This document shows positions 42,045 to 53,065 of a stretch of DNA of 64,000 bases, piece after piece. The position numbers were made by a program, and so were the translations under genes. The stretch's first letter is position 1; each line of letters starts with the position of its first letter. Below the pieces are notes generated by a model that saw only the letters and a list, made by a program, of their open reading frames with translations, had not been told where the DNA came from and searched no databases. Location of the stretch: contig NW_018344216.1 of NCBI RefSeq assembly GCF_002099425.1, forward strand, positions 1,677,501 through 1,741,500, given 5' to 3'. Source of the DNA: Phascolarctos cinereus. Its lineage: Eukaryota > Chordata > Mammalia > Diprotodontia > Phascolarctidae.

Positions 42045-42850
42045 TTACTCTATCACTTATTTTCAATATTTTTTTCAGTATACTGTCTCATTCCCTATTG
42101 CCTACAAACCTGCCCATGTCTCCTTAAAAAATCTTCATTCGATCTTTCCATCTCCGCTATCATCTCATATTCCTTCGGCCCTTTGTAGCTAAACTCCTCA
42201 AAAAGGCAGTTTACAAAAGGAGAGACAAAAGGTCTCTCCTCCTATTCTCTTCTTAACTTTTCCCCATAGTTCTCTTCCTACCAGGCTGACTTCTCCTTCT
42301 CAGAGTTCTTTGCTGGATCCTCATCCAGAGGGGTCTGTCTGAACCCTCCTCTCTTTTTTCTCTATACTATACCTAGTGATCTCATCAGCTCCTGTGAATT
42401 CCATTACCACCTCTATGCTAATGATTCTCAAATCTCCCTTTCCTGCCCCAACCTCTCTGCAGACCTCCAATCTCATATCTCCAACTGCCATTCAGAAATT
42501 TCAAACTGGATGTCCAGTAAATATGTCAAACTAAATATTTCCAAAACAGAATTCACTATCTTTCCCCCTAAACCCTACCTCCCCAATTTCCCCTATTGCT
42601 GTAGAGGACTATGCTATCCTTTCAGTGCCTCAGGTTTGAAATTTAGGAGTCGTCCTTGACTTTTCACTATTAATTATTTCCCTTTTATCTTGTATATACC
42701 TTGTTTTATACATATTTGCTTGCATCTTGTATCTCCCATTAGATTGTAAACTCCTTGAGGGTAGGAACTGTCTTTTGCCTCTTATTTTATCCTGAGGGTT
42801 TGGTACCGAGTAGGCACTTAATCAATGTTTATTGATCAAGTGGTTTAAAA
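42045..42850 (+). mobile_element. L2 LINE, ORF2 C-terminal part plus 3' end
   Basis: 'gaccaggctgacttctcctt'-type sequence, 'tgctggatcctcatccagag', 'acctagtgatctcatcagct', 'accacctctatgctaatgat', 'ccccaacctctctgcagacc' and 'gtccttgacttttcacta' follow L2 in order. An internal loss leads to the tail 'ttagattgtaaactccttga' and 'ggcacttaatcaatgtttat' (42740-42845). Confidence 0.82.
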
Positions 42851-42889
42851 AAAGTTTTAGATACATTGAAATGCTATTCCCTCCTTTCC

Positions 42890-43115
42890 TAAGGGCAGGC
42901 AGCCTGATACAGAGAGAACAGTGGAGTTGGTATCAGAAAAACCAGATTCAAATCTTATCTTATCTCTGCCACTTACTTTCCGCGTCACCTTGGGTTTGTT
43001 ACTTAATTTCTCTGGGCTTTACCTTTCCTGTCTGAAATATAGGTGGTGTGGACTAGGATCAGAGAACTAGATGGCCACTAACTGTCCTTCCATCTCTAAG
43101 TCTAGGATCTTTAGA
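42890..43115 (+). mobile_element. MIR-like SINE
   Basis: 'ggcagcctgatacagagaga', 'ccagattcaaatcttatctt', 'cttgggtttgttacttaatt' and 'tccttccatctctaagtcta'. Confidence 0.65.
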
Positions 43116-44020
43116 GACAGGGTTGGTTAGAGCAGGCTGGCTGGTTTCTCTCAGGTAAGGAGAGGGTGCCCCATGAATAAGTGAGAACCTCAAACCATTT
43201 GCCAGCTCCCTAGTTAAGAGTTTCAGAGTGTGAGGAGTTATAAGGCCAGAGAGGCTGGTGCTAAAGAATACCATCTAACTGAGTTTTTTGATGAGTTCTG
43301 GGAATTCGATAAAAGAGATTCTCCTAAGACCCCAGCAGCCTCCAGAGGTGATTTGTTCAGCACTACGAATGCTTAGCTTTGAGAGCTAACGTCTCGGTTT
43401 CAGGTCAAAAGCAAACACAGTAGCACAAAAGAAGTTAATGCTTCATCTAGAAACAATAGACCAGGCTAGATTCATTAACTTACCAGCTCTGGCAAGGTTA
43501 TACTTGTTCATTATTCATAATGTGTCATAAATGTCTCTTCCACTTTATAATAGATGGAGCTCTCTTGCACAACAACAACAAACAGTAATAAGTTACATTC
43601 TAGGAACATGACACACAAGAGCAGCACAACTGAGGACACCCTAGGAGTGGGCTGGATATTTATTAGCTTCTTGAAAAGGTATAGATTTGTTTATTTCAAG
43701 GAGAGGAGTGAAGAATTTGGAATAAGCTAGCCAGGGGAGTTCCTTAGCCCGGTGGGGAGAAACTCTGAAATGCCCTAAGGGAATCATCCCGATTGGGGAG
43801 TTTGAGAAACTGAGGCACAAAGAACAATATCCAATGTGAACATACTTCATCCTTATGAAGTGGGAAAGATGCTCCATGAATGTGTGCAGTCTAAGAAATG
43901 TTTCATTATCAGTGTGAATTTGAGTGGACTAGTCCTTTGGGAAGAAAGGATGACATGAGAGGCATGCATCATTCCTAGAACTGTGAAATGCCTGGAGTTA
44001 GTAAGTGAGAGTAGGAACGG
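43116..44020. other. Repeat-poor stretch
   Basis: About 900 bases without a nameable element. A 78-codon minus-strand frame at 43641-43877 has no domain. Confidence 0.4.
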
Positions 44021-44024
44021 GGTC

Positions 44025-44240
44025 CAATATTCAAGGAATCACCAAATTACAAAGTTAAAAGGGACACTGGACAGAAAACTTCCTCTGAGGATTCCCCCTT
44101 AAACAATCACCCACTTTTTAATTTAGGACTTCTGTTAAGAGGGCAATCAGCCACCTCCTAAAGCATTTCATTCAATTTTTAGATAGTGTTAATTGTTAGG
44201 AAGTTCTTCCCTGCACTGAGATAAAATCCATTTCCCTGAA
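44025..44240 (-). mobile_element. CR1/L3 LINE fragment
   Basis: 'ttaaaagggacactggacag', 'aatcagccacctcctaaagc' and 'ttaattgttaggaagttctt' are antisense CR1/L3 3' landmarks. Confidence 0.6.
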
Positions 44241-44244
44241 ATTT

Positions 44245-44340
44245 CCATTCATTAGTTTAAAAATATTATCTCATTTTATTGTCACAACAACCCTGGAAGG
44301 AAGGTATTATTCCATTTTACAAATGAGGATCCAGAGTGCA
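44245..44340 (-). mobile_element. MIR-like SINE fragment
   Basis: 'aaaatattatctcattttat', 'tgtcacaacaaccctggaag' and 'ttttacaaatgaggatccag'. Confidence 0.65.
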
Positions 44341-44379
44341 AATCAAGTCTAATCTCCCCCCTCCCCCACTTCACAACTG

Positions 44380-44640
44380 CAGCTAAGTGGCATAGTGGAT
44401 AGAGCACTAGACCTAAAATCAGAAAGACTTGGGTTCAAATCCAACCTTAGAGACTTCCTGTCTCAGACCCTTACTAGCTGGGTAATTCACTTGATCTCTG
44501 TCTGCCTCAGTCTCCTCATCTGTAAAATGGAATAGCACCCACCTCCCAGAGTTGTTGTGAGGATAAAATGAGATAATACTTTTAAAACATTTTACAAACT
44601 TAAAAGTGCCATACACCTGCTAGTTATCATCATTATCATC
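44380..44640 (+). mobile_element. MIR-like CORE-SINE
   Basis: 'gctaagtggcatagtggata', 'cttgggttcaaatccaacct', 'gcctcagtctcctcatctgt', 'agagttgttgtgaggataaa' and 'acattttacaaacttaaaag'. Confidence 0.8.
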
Positions 44641-44969
44641 AAATTAATTACATGGACAGCAACTGTCCATTTCGTGGAGGTAGCATTGGGCAAGGCAAGT
44701 CAAACCTCTATCATCCCTTGACCACCATCTCTCCTCAGACCTGACAGAACACAGGTCCCCGAACTCAAGAGCTTTAGGGAGATCAATGCTTCCAACCCAG
44801 TATCCATAGCCATCATCTTGGGAAGCAATCTCTGTAGAGATGCAGCCTAGCAACTGCTTCTGTGGGTTGTACAGCTACAGCCACAGAAGGCAAAGGAAAG
44901 AAAATTCTTGCAGAAATGTAGTGCATCTTGGTCAGGTGACATGAATCCATCGAGGTTACCTATAAACCC
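44641..44969. other. No feature recognised
   Basis: About 330 bases. A 69-codon minus-strand frame (44644-44853) has no recognisable features. Confidence 0.4.
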
Positions 44970-44971
44970 TG

Positions 44972-45245
44972 TTACTAATCAAATCTGGCCTCAGATAATT
45001 ACTACCTGTATGACTCTGGGCAAGTCACTTAACCTCTCTGTGCCCCAAATTCTTCATTTATAAAATGATCATAATAATAATACCTATTTCTCAAGGTTGT
45101 TGTGAAGAAAAAATGGGAGAATATTTGTAAAGCACTTTGTAAACCTTAGAGTACCATGTAAATGCTATCTATTTATCTTTCTATTAATCATCTATTTGTC
45201 TATATATCTATGTCTATCTATCTATCCATCTATCCATATGTCTCT
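44972..45245 (+). mobile_element. MIR-like CORE-SINE followed by TCTA repeat
   Basis: 'ctgggcaagtcacttaacct', 'caaggttgttgtgaagaaaa' and 'taaagcactttgtaaacctt', then a TCTA microsatellite at 45180-45245 grown next to its 3' end. Confidence 0.8.
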
Positions 45246-45370
45246 AAATGGTCTTGGGTTTGTTCTGGATACTATTTCTCTTACAATGTAGGTAATTATT
45301 TCATTAGCTTTTCTGGTTGTTAGTGTCCTATTGACTTACACTGAACTTGCTCAATACATCAAGTCATATT
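45246..45370 (-). mobile_element. CR1/L3 LINE fragment
   Basis: 'catttcattagcttttctgg'-like and 'gacttacactgaacttgctc' match the antisense CR1/L3 3' UTR. Short. Confidence 0.5.
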
Positions 45371-45394
45371 GTTCATTAGCCTTAGAAGAACCAA

Positions 45395-45560
45395 TGAGCG
45401 GGGTGGGGGGGGGCAGCTAGGTGGCATAGTGAAGTCAGGAGGACCGGAGTTCAAATGTGACCTTAGATACTTGACACTAGCTGTGTGACCCTGGGCAAGT
45501 CACTTAACACCATTGCCTACTCAAAAAAAAAAAAACCCAAACAAAAACAATGAGCAGAGA
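45395..45560 (+). mobile_element. WSINE1-like SINE with duplication
   Basis: The SINE is about 45412-45545, with part of the head deleted ('ggcatagtgaagtcaggagg'). Flanks 'aaccaatgagcgggg' and 'aaacaatgagcagag' are the duplicated target. Confidence 0.9.
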
Positions 45561-45589
45561 GCAGAGTCAGGTCCTCAGGACAGTGTAGA

Positions 45590-45962
45590 GCTCTAAGTTA
45601 ATGGTACGTGAGGATTTGCTGAAGAGAGGATTCAGGGAACAACAGGATATCTGTCTTCAAGTATTTGAAGGGAGGATTAGACTTCTGTTTCACCTTAGAG
45701 AGCAGAGCCAGGAGAGACAGATGCAAATTGCAAAGAAGACAATTTAGACTGTGTGTCAGGGAGAACTTTCTAATAATTAGAGCTATCCAAAGTGGAATGT
45801 GATGCCTCTTGAAGTGGTAGATTCTTCCTGCCGGGAAGTCTTCCCTCAGAGGCTGGAGGGCCGCTTGTCCTATGTGTTAGAGTGGGGATGGCTTTGCTAT
45901 ATTGGGGAGAGTAGATTGCTGCCTCTGAGACCCCTTCCAATTTTTGAATTCTGTGATTGTAG
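45590..45962 (+). mobile_element. CR1/L3 LINE 3' region
   Basis: 'cttcaagtatttgaagggag', 'tctaataattagagctatcc', 'aaagtggaatgtgatgcctc' and 'ccttccaatttttgaattct' in order. It is the best-preserved CR1/L3 piece in the window. Confidence 0.72.
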
Positions 45963-46339
45963 GAGGATCAGGACCAGCAATATCTTCAGTCTGGGAGAGA
46001 AGTTCATGAAGGGGACAGCATGAAGAAACCCTAGATCAGCAAGCTTGCCAGAGAAGCTTAGCCTAATGGACTGGACACCATGGGGCCCAAGGGGAGCATA
46101 GGACAGTATGCAGAAGAGATAACCTAATCACAAAGGGCAGAGCCAATTTCTACAGTGCCATTTGGGGAATTTTTATTGAGGCAGGTCAACTGAGAAAAGA
46201 AAGGATAAGTGGTTAGTAACAGAATATGAGACTTTCCAAGGGTCAGAACACTGGAATTTCCAGAGGGAATCAAAGGTGATAGATGACTAAAGAGGCACGA
46301 GCTGGAGAGGTTACTCTATGTTTTCTGGAAACTTGGATG

Positions 46340-46470
46340 TGGAGTGAACGGGGGATTTTCAAGGTCCATCACCAGTGACTACACAGTACACCAGAGGAAT
46401 CCCCACTCTAACATGTAGGACAAGTGGTCACCCAGTCCCTGAGTGAAGATTTCCCTGGAGACGTGAGGGA
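46340..46470 (-). mobile_element. CR1/L3 LINE fragment
   Basis: 'ccagaggaatccccactcta', 'acaagtggtcacccagtccc' and 'gagtgaagatttccctgg' are antisense CR1/L3. Confidence 0.55.
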
Positions 46471-47744
46471 GGCAGAGGGTCTGAGGACCTTCAAATGAAC
46501 AGAACTAGAGAATTGGGGTGGAATGGGGAATTGTAGGAGAGAGGTGGCTGCTCCAGGTCCCAGGTTCCCACTCCCTGGTTGTAGGGTTCTGAAAAGACAG
46601 TTCTGGAAGGCAGAGACCTTGTCAGACTGAATCTACCAGATAAAGCCCTTGAGCCAATCTATTTTGGAGGATAAGACTTGGCAGAAGGGTGTTAGTCACA
46701 AAGGAGGAGGCAGCTAAGAAGAAGTAAGGCCTAGTTTTATATAGTTGGCCCACAGAATCATAGCTCATTCTTAGAATCATTTTAGTTCACAAACTTTCCC
46801 TTTCTCTTACGACGTTCTCTCTATTCTCCCTCACCTCATCCTTTAAGGCTCCACCTCAAAGGAGAGTTGCTAATCTGTATTAAGTAAAGAAAGTTCCCTG
46901 GGAGCTCCTACACACATGAAACCACTAAATATTTTTAGCTTTTACTAAAAAATATTCCCACATGTAGCTCCCTATTTGTGTAATCATAGGCCTTTGAAAC
47001 CAGTAACCCATCCCAGAAAGGAAAATATTTTATTTTCAGGGAGCAGGACAAAAGAGGAACATGAATTATTATGTCATCCCCCAGCCAAAGTTATGGTTAG
47101 GAAGGGAAAGGGAGGAATCCAGGAAACAGAGGGCTTGTGATAGCAGTGAGAAAAATCAGGAAGGTGTGCCAGAAAAGTAAATCGTAGGGTTTTTTGAAAG
47201 AAGAAAGGGAATGACTTTGCACCTCATAGGTTTTTATGGGTACTTGGCTCAGAAGTGCCACACATTGTCACCAGGGGAATGCAAATCAATGAAGGCAAAT
47301 CCTAGAATCAGATTCATGACTTCTGAAACTTGGTGGTCCCGATACAGGTGCTTAAAGGAAGTAAGTAAGTGCGACAAATGTATGATATCTACATAGCTAT
47401 ATATGATATCTACATGAATATATAATAGCTTCATTCTTTTGCCTGTGAAGGAGGGGGACGGAGAAAGACAGATGGAGATGGAAAGGTTGGACTAGACTAA
47501 GCTGGTTAGTTTAGTGGATCTAATGAGGTTCAACCTGTGTGCAGGACAGCTGGCTTTATTCTATTCCATGCCATGACAATTAGCAGGCTTAATTAGTATT
47601 TTCTTTTTCTTAATATATACTTAATTAGTATTTCCTATACTTTGATACTTCAGGCATTTGTGATTTCATCCCTCCACTGATATAGACTAAGCTATTTGGT
47701 GGGTTTAATAATTACTGTGGCCAAACAAACAAAAATATCACCTA
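46471..47744. other. Repeat-poor stretch
   Basis: About 1.27 kb without a nameable element. The overlapping 61-codon frames at 47211-47434 on both strands have no domain. Confidence 0.4.
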
Positions 47745-47940
47745 TTGGGAGGGCTAGGTGATGCAATGGATAGAGCACCGGCCCTGGAGTCAGGAGGACC
47801 TGAGTTCCAATCTGGCCTCAGACACATGATACTCACTAGCTGTCTGTCCCTGGGCAAGTCACTTAATCCCAATTGCCTCACCAAAAAACCCCAAAACAAA
47901 CAACAACAACAACAAAAATCACCTAGTGGCCATATCTCTG
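47734..47940 (+). mobile_element. WSINE1-like SINE with duplication
   Basis: The SINE is about 47750-47917 ('gagggctaggtgatgcaatg' to a CAA-rich tail). Flanks 'atcacctattgg' and 'atcacctagtgg' differ at one base. Confidence 0.92.
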
Positions 47941-48395
47941 ATGACATAAATTTCCAGACTGAATTAATTGGACCTTGAACAGTAATTGTGGAGTCAGTAG
48001 TCAGTGCAGTATTCAGAGCTTTTCCTGCTTGGCAGGACATAACAGAGCTTGTGTTCCTCTGAGAACCCAGGGTTGCCTCCGTACAAATATGAAACATTGG
48101 AGGAGGACTCTGATGGAGTCAATAAGTACTTACTAATTAATTAAATTAGTGAAAGCTAACTTAATTAGCTGTTTTGCAATTATATGACCTTGGATGATAG
48201 GGAGAATGGGAAAGATAATGAAGTCAGTTTTATACATAAGATTTGGGCCACTTTGCAGGGTGTCTTTAGGATCCTTTCCCCAAAATAACACTCCATTTTA
48301 TTTATTTATTCTATTATTTTTTTCCTGAAAAATTGGAACAATTAATTCTTTTTTCTCATGTAGTTCTCACTTATGATTTCTTGAAATATAACTCT
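47941..48395. other. No feature recognised
   Basis: About 450 bases of AT-rich unassigned DNA. Confidence 0.4.
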
Positions 48396-48399
48396 GGAA

Positions 48400-48930
48400 A
48401 ACCAGGCTTTGATAAAGCCCACTGGGATTTAAATGGGGCTACCTGACTATGCCTTTAAACCCAAATCACTCTGGCTCTCACTCATTGGCCAATAATAGGT
48501 CCCAGCCTAAGCCTCACTTGCTCATTGTTTGGCTTTTGATGGCTCAGAGTGAGTGTAAATAGCAACTGTTTCTGTTCTGGCCATAAACTCTGAGGTTCTT
48601 CCCTCACAGATTGATTCTTTCGGTAAGTCAAACTAGGCTATCTTTTCTTTTGGTTCTTACCTAGGCTTTAATCACTGAATGGACATTGCCTCAGACAAAC
48701 TGAGACCTGGGAGAGACCTTAGCTTAAAAAGGCCAAGGTCTCCCACTGCACCTGGGGCCATCACCAGTCATCCTGACCTATGTCTTGTCAATGGATTCTG
48801 GTAACTGTGGATGAGAGAGAGAGGCTGATGACTTTGTACAGTACAGCCCTACCTCAGTTAAATCCAGTTCACTTGCAAGTCAAGACATCTCCCTCCTGAT
48901 GCCACAGGTCCTCTTCTAGAATAACTCCCC
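48400..48930 (+). mobile_element. RTE-like retroposon copy, second
   Basis: Shares its 3' 200 bases with 37020-37210 ('ggccatcaccagtcatcctg', 'gagagagaggctgatgactt', 'cacttgcaagtcaagacatc', 'ccacaggtcctcttctagaa'). The upstream 300 bases ('gatggctcagagtgagtgta', 'ttaatcactgaatggacatt') appear to belong to the same element. The short tandem end is lost here. Confidence 0.6.
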
Positions 48931-48984
48931 CACCTTCTGGTTAATACCAGAATTCTGCCATCTGGTGGCTGTTAAATTATTAGT

Positions 48985-49045
48985 CTACAAAATGAGGGGG
49001 TTGGGTCAAATGATCTTTAAGCTCCCTCCTATGTGGCCCTTAGAG
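48985..49045 (+). mobile_element. MIR-like 3' end
   Basis: 'caaaatgagggggttgggtc' and 'aaatgatctttaagctccct' are the classic 3' end of this SINE class. Confidence 0.65.
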
Positions 49046-49456
49046 ATTACAACTCCATAAATGCCTTCTGCGGTGGTAATATTTGAAACTCCTGTGAATT
49101 CTTAGTGTGAATGAAGAATTCAAGGGTAAATTTTGCTGACAGGGTTGAGGGTTGGCAGCGAGAGCATGGGAGCACAGGCAATCGTACCCAGTTAAGTAAG
49201 GGAGAGACTTTAGGATGAGAAGGCTCGGGTGAAGCAAAGGCAAAATTCACTTATTTTACAAATTCTGCCTAGCGCCAGCCCCAATCACCGCAGGGCAATA
49301 AGTCCACATAAATTCATCTATTTTAGTTTCTCTTTTACAGCAAGTGTTATGGCTTTGTGAATTTGGTGCACAAATGTAGTCAACAATCTCTTCATGTTAG
49401 ACGTCCCCTAAATGGAAATTGAAACTGGGGTGGGGGGGATCAGTAGTCTTAGGTTG

Positions 49457-49461
<5 letters not shown>
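49046..49461. other. No feature recognised
   Basis: About 415 bases. Two overlapping 67-codon minus-strand frames carry no domain. Confidence 0.4.

Positions 49462-49515
<54 letters not shown>
49462..49515. repeat. CA microsatellite
   Basis: Pure CA run of about 53 bases, the longest perfect CA run here. Confidence 0.97.
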
Positions 49516-49518
<3 letters not shown>

Positions 49519-49965
49519 CTGGTGGTGGGGGAAGTCAGGGGATGGGGGAGGGATAGGTTGAATTTGGTCACAACTAACCGTTTATTCTAGAAACAGCTAG
49601 TTAAATCCAGCCAAAGAATTGGTCGCTGATGTATCACTACCAAGTTATTTACCAAATACTCCGTTGTTTGTGACAAATTTGAATTATTTTGATTTTCAAG
49701 CAATATAGCCTGATATTAGTAAACATTGTGTTTGAAAATGTACTTGATAAGCAACCTCAAGGAAACACAAGAATCCTACAGGCCAGTTCAGAATGGAGGA
49801 TGAGAGACCTGGCAAGCTGGTAGTCACAGGAGCCCCAAGAGAAAATATCTGTCATCATAAGAATGACCTTATTGGGAAAAGTAGAAAAGGGCCACATCTG
49901 AAAGGTATTGAGCCTGTGTAGCTGTAATCAAGATGGGATGGACACATATACTGAAGGTCTGTGAA
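49516..49965. other. No feature recognised
   Basis: About 450 bases of unassigned DNA, with a G-rich patch immediately after the CA run (49520-49556). Confidence 0.4.
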
Positions 49966-49969
49966 TTTT

Positions 49970-50162
49970 ATCAGTGTGGGAACTTTCCTGTAATGGTGAT
50001 GACATCTCATTGAAATCTTAGTAGGTTGTAAGTCTTATGGAATCACTGAGACTCAAAGAAGATGAGTGGTTTGCTGATGGCCGTAGTTAATAAGGGTCCA
50101 AGTTAGGAATTGAACTCAGTTTCCTAATTCCACTAGCATTCTATCCACTACACCTCATTGCC
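49970..50162 (-). mobile_element. MIR-like SINE
   Basis: 'gtaggttgtaagtcttatgg', 'aattgaactcagtttcctaa' and 'cattctatccactacacctc'. Confidence 0.6.
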
Positions 50163-50424
50163 TTTTATAGACATACATTGTAGGTTATTTCTTTCCATTT
50201 ACCCTTCCCCAACCCCTTTGACTTCACGGACACATTATGCCCACAATAGCACAAAACTACCAGGTTGGCCTGACAGAGCAGGGCAAAAATTGTTGGTCAG
50301 CAGGTATTGTTTCTGGATTACAGCTGTCACAGCTGTGTTCTGGTCATTCCCTCCTTAGCCATTTCCTCTGCAACTATTAGATTCAAAGAAGAAACTCTCC
50401 TACCGAAAACTGTTACAAAAATCG

Positions 50425-50612
50425 TGGAGCCTTGCAAGGAACCCTAGAGATCAGAAGACATCAAGTCACCTTGTTTTTACAGGTGAGGAAGCTGAGGCAA
50501 AGAAGGATTAAATGATTCATCCAAAGTTACCCAGCTAGTTAATTGAAACTAATGCTAAAACCTACTTCTCCTGACTTACAGTCCAGAGCTTATTCCACAG
50601 AACCTCATAAGG
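50425..50612 (-). mobile_element. MIR-type SINE
   Basis: 'gaaccctagagatcagaaga', 'gaggaagctgaggcaaagaa', 'agttacccagctagttaatt' and 'gtccagagcttattccacag'. Confidence 0.65.
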
Positions 50613-50796
50613 AGAACAGAAAAAGTATGGATTTTTCTTCTCCATGTGAAAAAGGATACATTTCTTAGCCCTTTTGAAATCAAAGGGAGTAAATAATAGT
50701 AGCTGACCTTTATATTACAGTTTATGGTTTGCCAAGCACTGTACATACATTAGCTTTTTTGATTCTCATGAAACCTTTTAGGTGTTGTAAGTATTC

Positions 50797-51449
50797 TGAC
50801 AAATAAAAAGCATATGAGACAGTTTCTAGGTAATTAATAACCAATTTATTAATCAGGATAGCTAATAATCAAAAACTGATGGCCAATAGTTTCTCTTGGA
50901 AAACCAAAGACAAAACCATAGAGAGGCTGAAAGCCTTAATATACTTCTGGAAAAGAAGGTGCCCCTGACAAGTGAAAATCAACCTTGACTGGTGAACGTT
51001 TAATGAAGAGGGAGATTAGGAGTCTTCAGATACTCCTGCTGAGAATGTGGCTTGATCATGAGATTTAGCTGTCTCCAGTAATCAGGACAGGAGATTCCAT
51101 CTCCATTCAAACCAATGTTTTTGGTTTCCCTTTGTGAGCTGTGTCACCCAAAACTCCCAAGGAGGGATGCAAGGAAAGGGGCTCATTTCCTTGGGGCAAG
51201 AATTCTCCTAGATTAGATTTTGTTTATCCTCTAAATAGAAGTAAGGTCTCCTAATTGGGTGGGGTCTCTCCCAAGATCTAGGAGTATGTTCCCAGAGGAT
51301 TAGGGCAATCTCATCAATCAGCCTGTCCTTCAAGAGACTGACTGACCTTCTATAGGGTCTGGGACCTAAATGAGGAAATGGAGAAGGAAAAAGCCTGGAT
51401 CCCAATTCAGTAATTGGTTATTAATATAATAGAAAAACAATTTCTCTCA
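50797..51449 (-). mobile_element. Solo LTR, marsupial endogenous retrovirus family
   Basis: About 653 bp. On the minus strand it starts 'tgagagaaattgtttttc', has a TATA-like 'gtatattaagg', a polyadenylation signal (50845-50850 on plus) and ends 'tttttatttgtca'. It aligns along its whole length with the plus-strand copy at 58887-59524. No internal retroviral sequence lies nearby, so it is a solo LTR. Flanking 'gtatt' and 'gtatc' may be the old target-site duplication. ERV class not determined. Clearly old, judged by divergence from its sister copy. Confidence 0.8.
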
Positions 51450-51455
51450 GTATCA

Positions 51456-51717
51456 TTAGTTCCATTTGTTGTTGCTATCATCAAGTCATTTCAATCATAT
51501 CCAATTCTCTGTGACCCCATTTGGGGTTTTCTTGGCAAATTTCCTTTTCCAGCTAATATTACAGATTAGGAAACTGAGGCAAACAGGGTTAAGGCACTTG
51601 TCCAGGGTCACACAGCTAGTGCCTGTGGTCAGATCTGAACTCATAAAGAGGAGTCTTCCTGATTCCAAGTCCAGTGCTCTATCAACTGCACCATCTAGCT
51701 GTCCCAGTACCATTTTG
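51456..51717 (-). mobile_element. MAR1-like SINE in the nest
   Basis: The SINE is about 51467-51705 ('tttcaatcatatccaattct', 'gattaggaaactgaggcaaa', 'gcaccatctagctgtccc'). It is bracketed by 'agttccattt' and 'agtaccattt'. Confidence 0.88.
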
Positions 51718-51876
51718 GGGAGGGGAGGGGGATGAGGCAATGGGGTTAAGTGACTTGCCCAGAGTCACACAGCTAGTGTTAAGTGTCTGAAGCTGGATTT
51801 GAACTCAAGTCCTCCTGACTTCAAGGCCAGAGCTCTGTCCACTGCGCCACCTAGCTGCCCCCCAGTTCCATTTTAC
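51718..51876 (-). mobile_element. WSINE1-like SINE in the nest
   Basis: 'gaggcaatggggttaagtga' to 'gccacctagctgccc' on plus (about 51733-51863), followed by a third copy of the target ('agttccattttac'). It inserted at the same target as the MAR1-like copy. Confidence 0.88.
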
Positions 51877-52059
51877 AGATGAAAAAACAGGCTCAGAGAG
51901 TCTAGGTAACAAGCTATTTTCCTGATACTGCTAGTCAGTGTCAGAAACAGACTTGAACTTCCTATCTTTTCTGACTCCAAGTCCAACGCTCTTCTTGCTC
52001 TTCTTCAACACTTCCTCTTCATTGTTCCAAGTTGGGCTTATTTTCAAAGAAGCATAACT

Positions 52060-52375
52060 ATTTAATATTAATAATACTAATATAATTTATGTAGCACTTC
52101 AAGGTTTGTGCAATACTATATATGCATAAACATATTTATATATATATATATATGTATACATATATACATATAGGAAAATAATTTCATATATATATTCTCA
52201 TTTGCTCCTCAACAATAACACTGTGAGATGTGTACTATTACTACCCTCACTTTACAGATGAGAAACGTGAAGCTAAGTGAAATTAAGACACTTGCCCAGG
52301 ATCCCACAGCTAATAAATGTTTGAGCTTGAGTGAGTCAAGCTGCAGCTCTTGCTGACCCTAAGCCCAATGTTCTA
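52060..52375 (-). mobile_element. MIR-like CORE-SINE containing a TA/TACA microsatellite
   Basis: 'ttatgtagcacttcaaggtt' at 52088, a TATA/TACA repeat at 52133-52175, then 'atgtgtactattactaccct', 'cttgcccaggatcccacagc' and 'aagcccaatgttcta'. Confidence 0.75.
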
Positions 52376-52544
52376 GGCAATGTTTGCAGTATCGAGATAC
52401 CCAACAAAAGATGCCAATGAGGGTTAAGCAAAGTAATCTTTCCTGCTATAGAGCCAGCAGAAGCCATTCCCGGGCCATATGCATACTCCTTCCAGAAATC
52501 ACTAGTTATTTGTAGGGATGTTTGCAAACCATGGACAAAACTGT

Positions 52545-52655
52545 ATTTAGTGACTTAAGGAAGAAACAGACCTGCCCATATTCAGATCCTTTGTGCCAAA
52601 GGTGGGGTTTGAATCCAGATTTTCTTCATTCCAAGGCTGGACCTCTGCCTATTTA
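52545..52655 (-). mobile_element. MIR-type SINE fragment
   Basis: 'gtgacttaaggaagaaacag', 'ggggtttgaatccagatttt' and 'ccaaggctggacctctgcct'. Confidence 0.55.
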
Positions 52656-52864
52656 TTCTCCTTCCCTGCCTTGAGTCACATAGGGTAAGTTGGGAAGCCC
52701 TAAGAAACAACTCTCAGGATTGTTTTTATCCAGTCTACTGGTATCCTTCCCTGTGAGAGATCTGGAGAAACCTTGGACAAAATGAAAGAATTCTAAAACA
52801 TTGGAACTGAGATTGATTGTTGAGGATTGGAAAATTCTGTTGCTTTTGTTGTTATTGGCCCCAA

Positions 52865-53065
52865 ACAAATAAACAAGTAAATAAGTAAGCCTGTAAGTAA
52901 ATAAACAAATCAATAAAGAGATAGCCAGATAATTAAATGAATGAATAAATGCATGCATGAAGGAATGATTAAGTAAATAGACAAGTGAATGAATGAATAA
53001 GCTAATAAAAATAAAGATAAATGAATGAATAAATAAACTAACAAATAAATGAATAAATAGAAGAC
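52865..53065. repeat. Degenerate AAAT/GAAT tetranucleotide repeat
   Basis: A 200-base mixture of 'aaat', 'gaat', 'aagt' and 'aaac' units. It generates a Phe/Ile/His-rich stretch in the 177-codon minus-strand frame at 52653-53186, which I reject as coding. Confidence 0.9.

Larger units (their letters stand above)
50690..52015 (-). mobile_element. MIR-like CORE-SINE, host of nested insertions
   Basis: Its 3' half is 50690-50796 ('tttgccaagcactgtacata', 'gattctcatgaaacctttta'). A short bridge lies at 51450-51467, and the rest at about 51866-52015 ('ccattttacagatgaaaaaa', 'tcagaaacagacttgaactt'). A solo LTR and two SINEs separate the parts. Confidence 0.7.
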
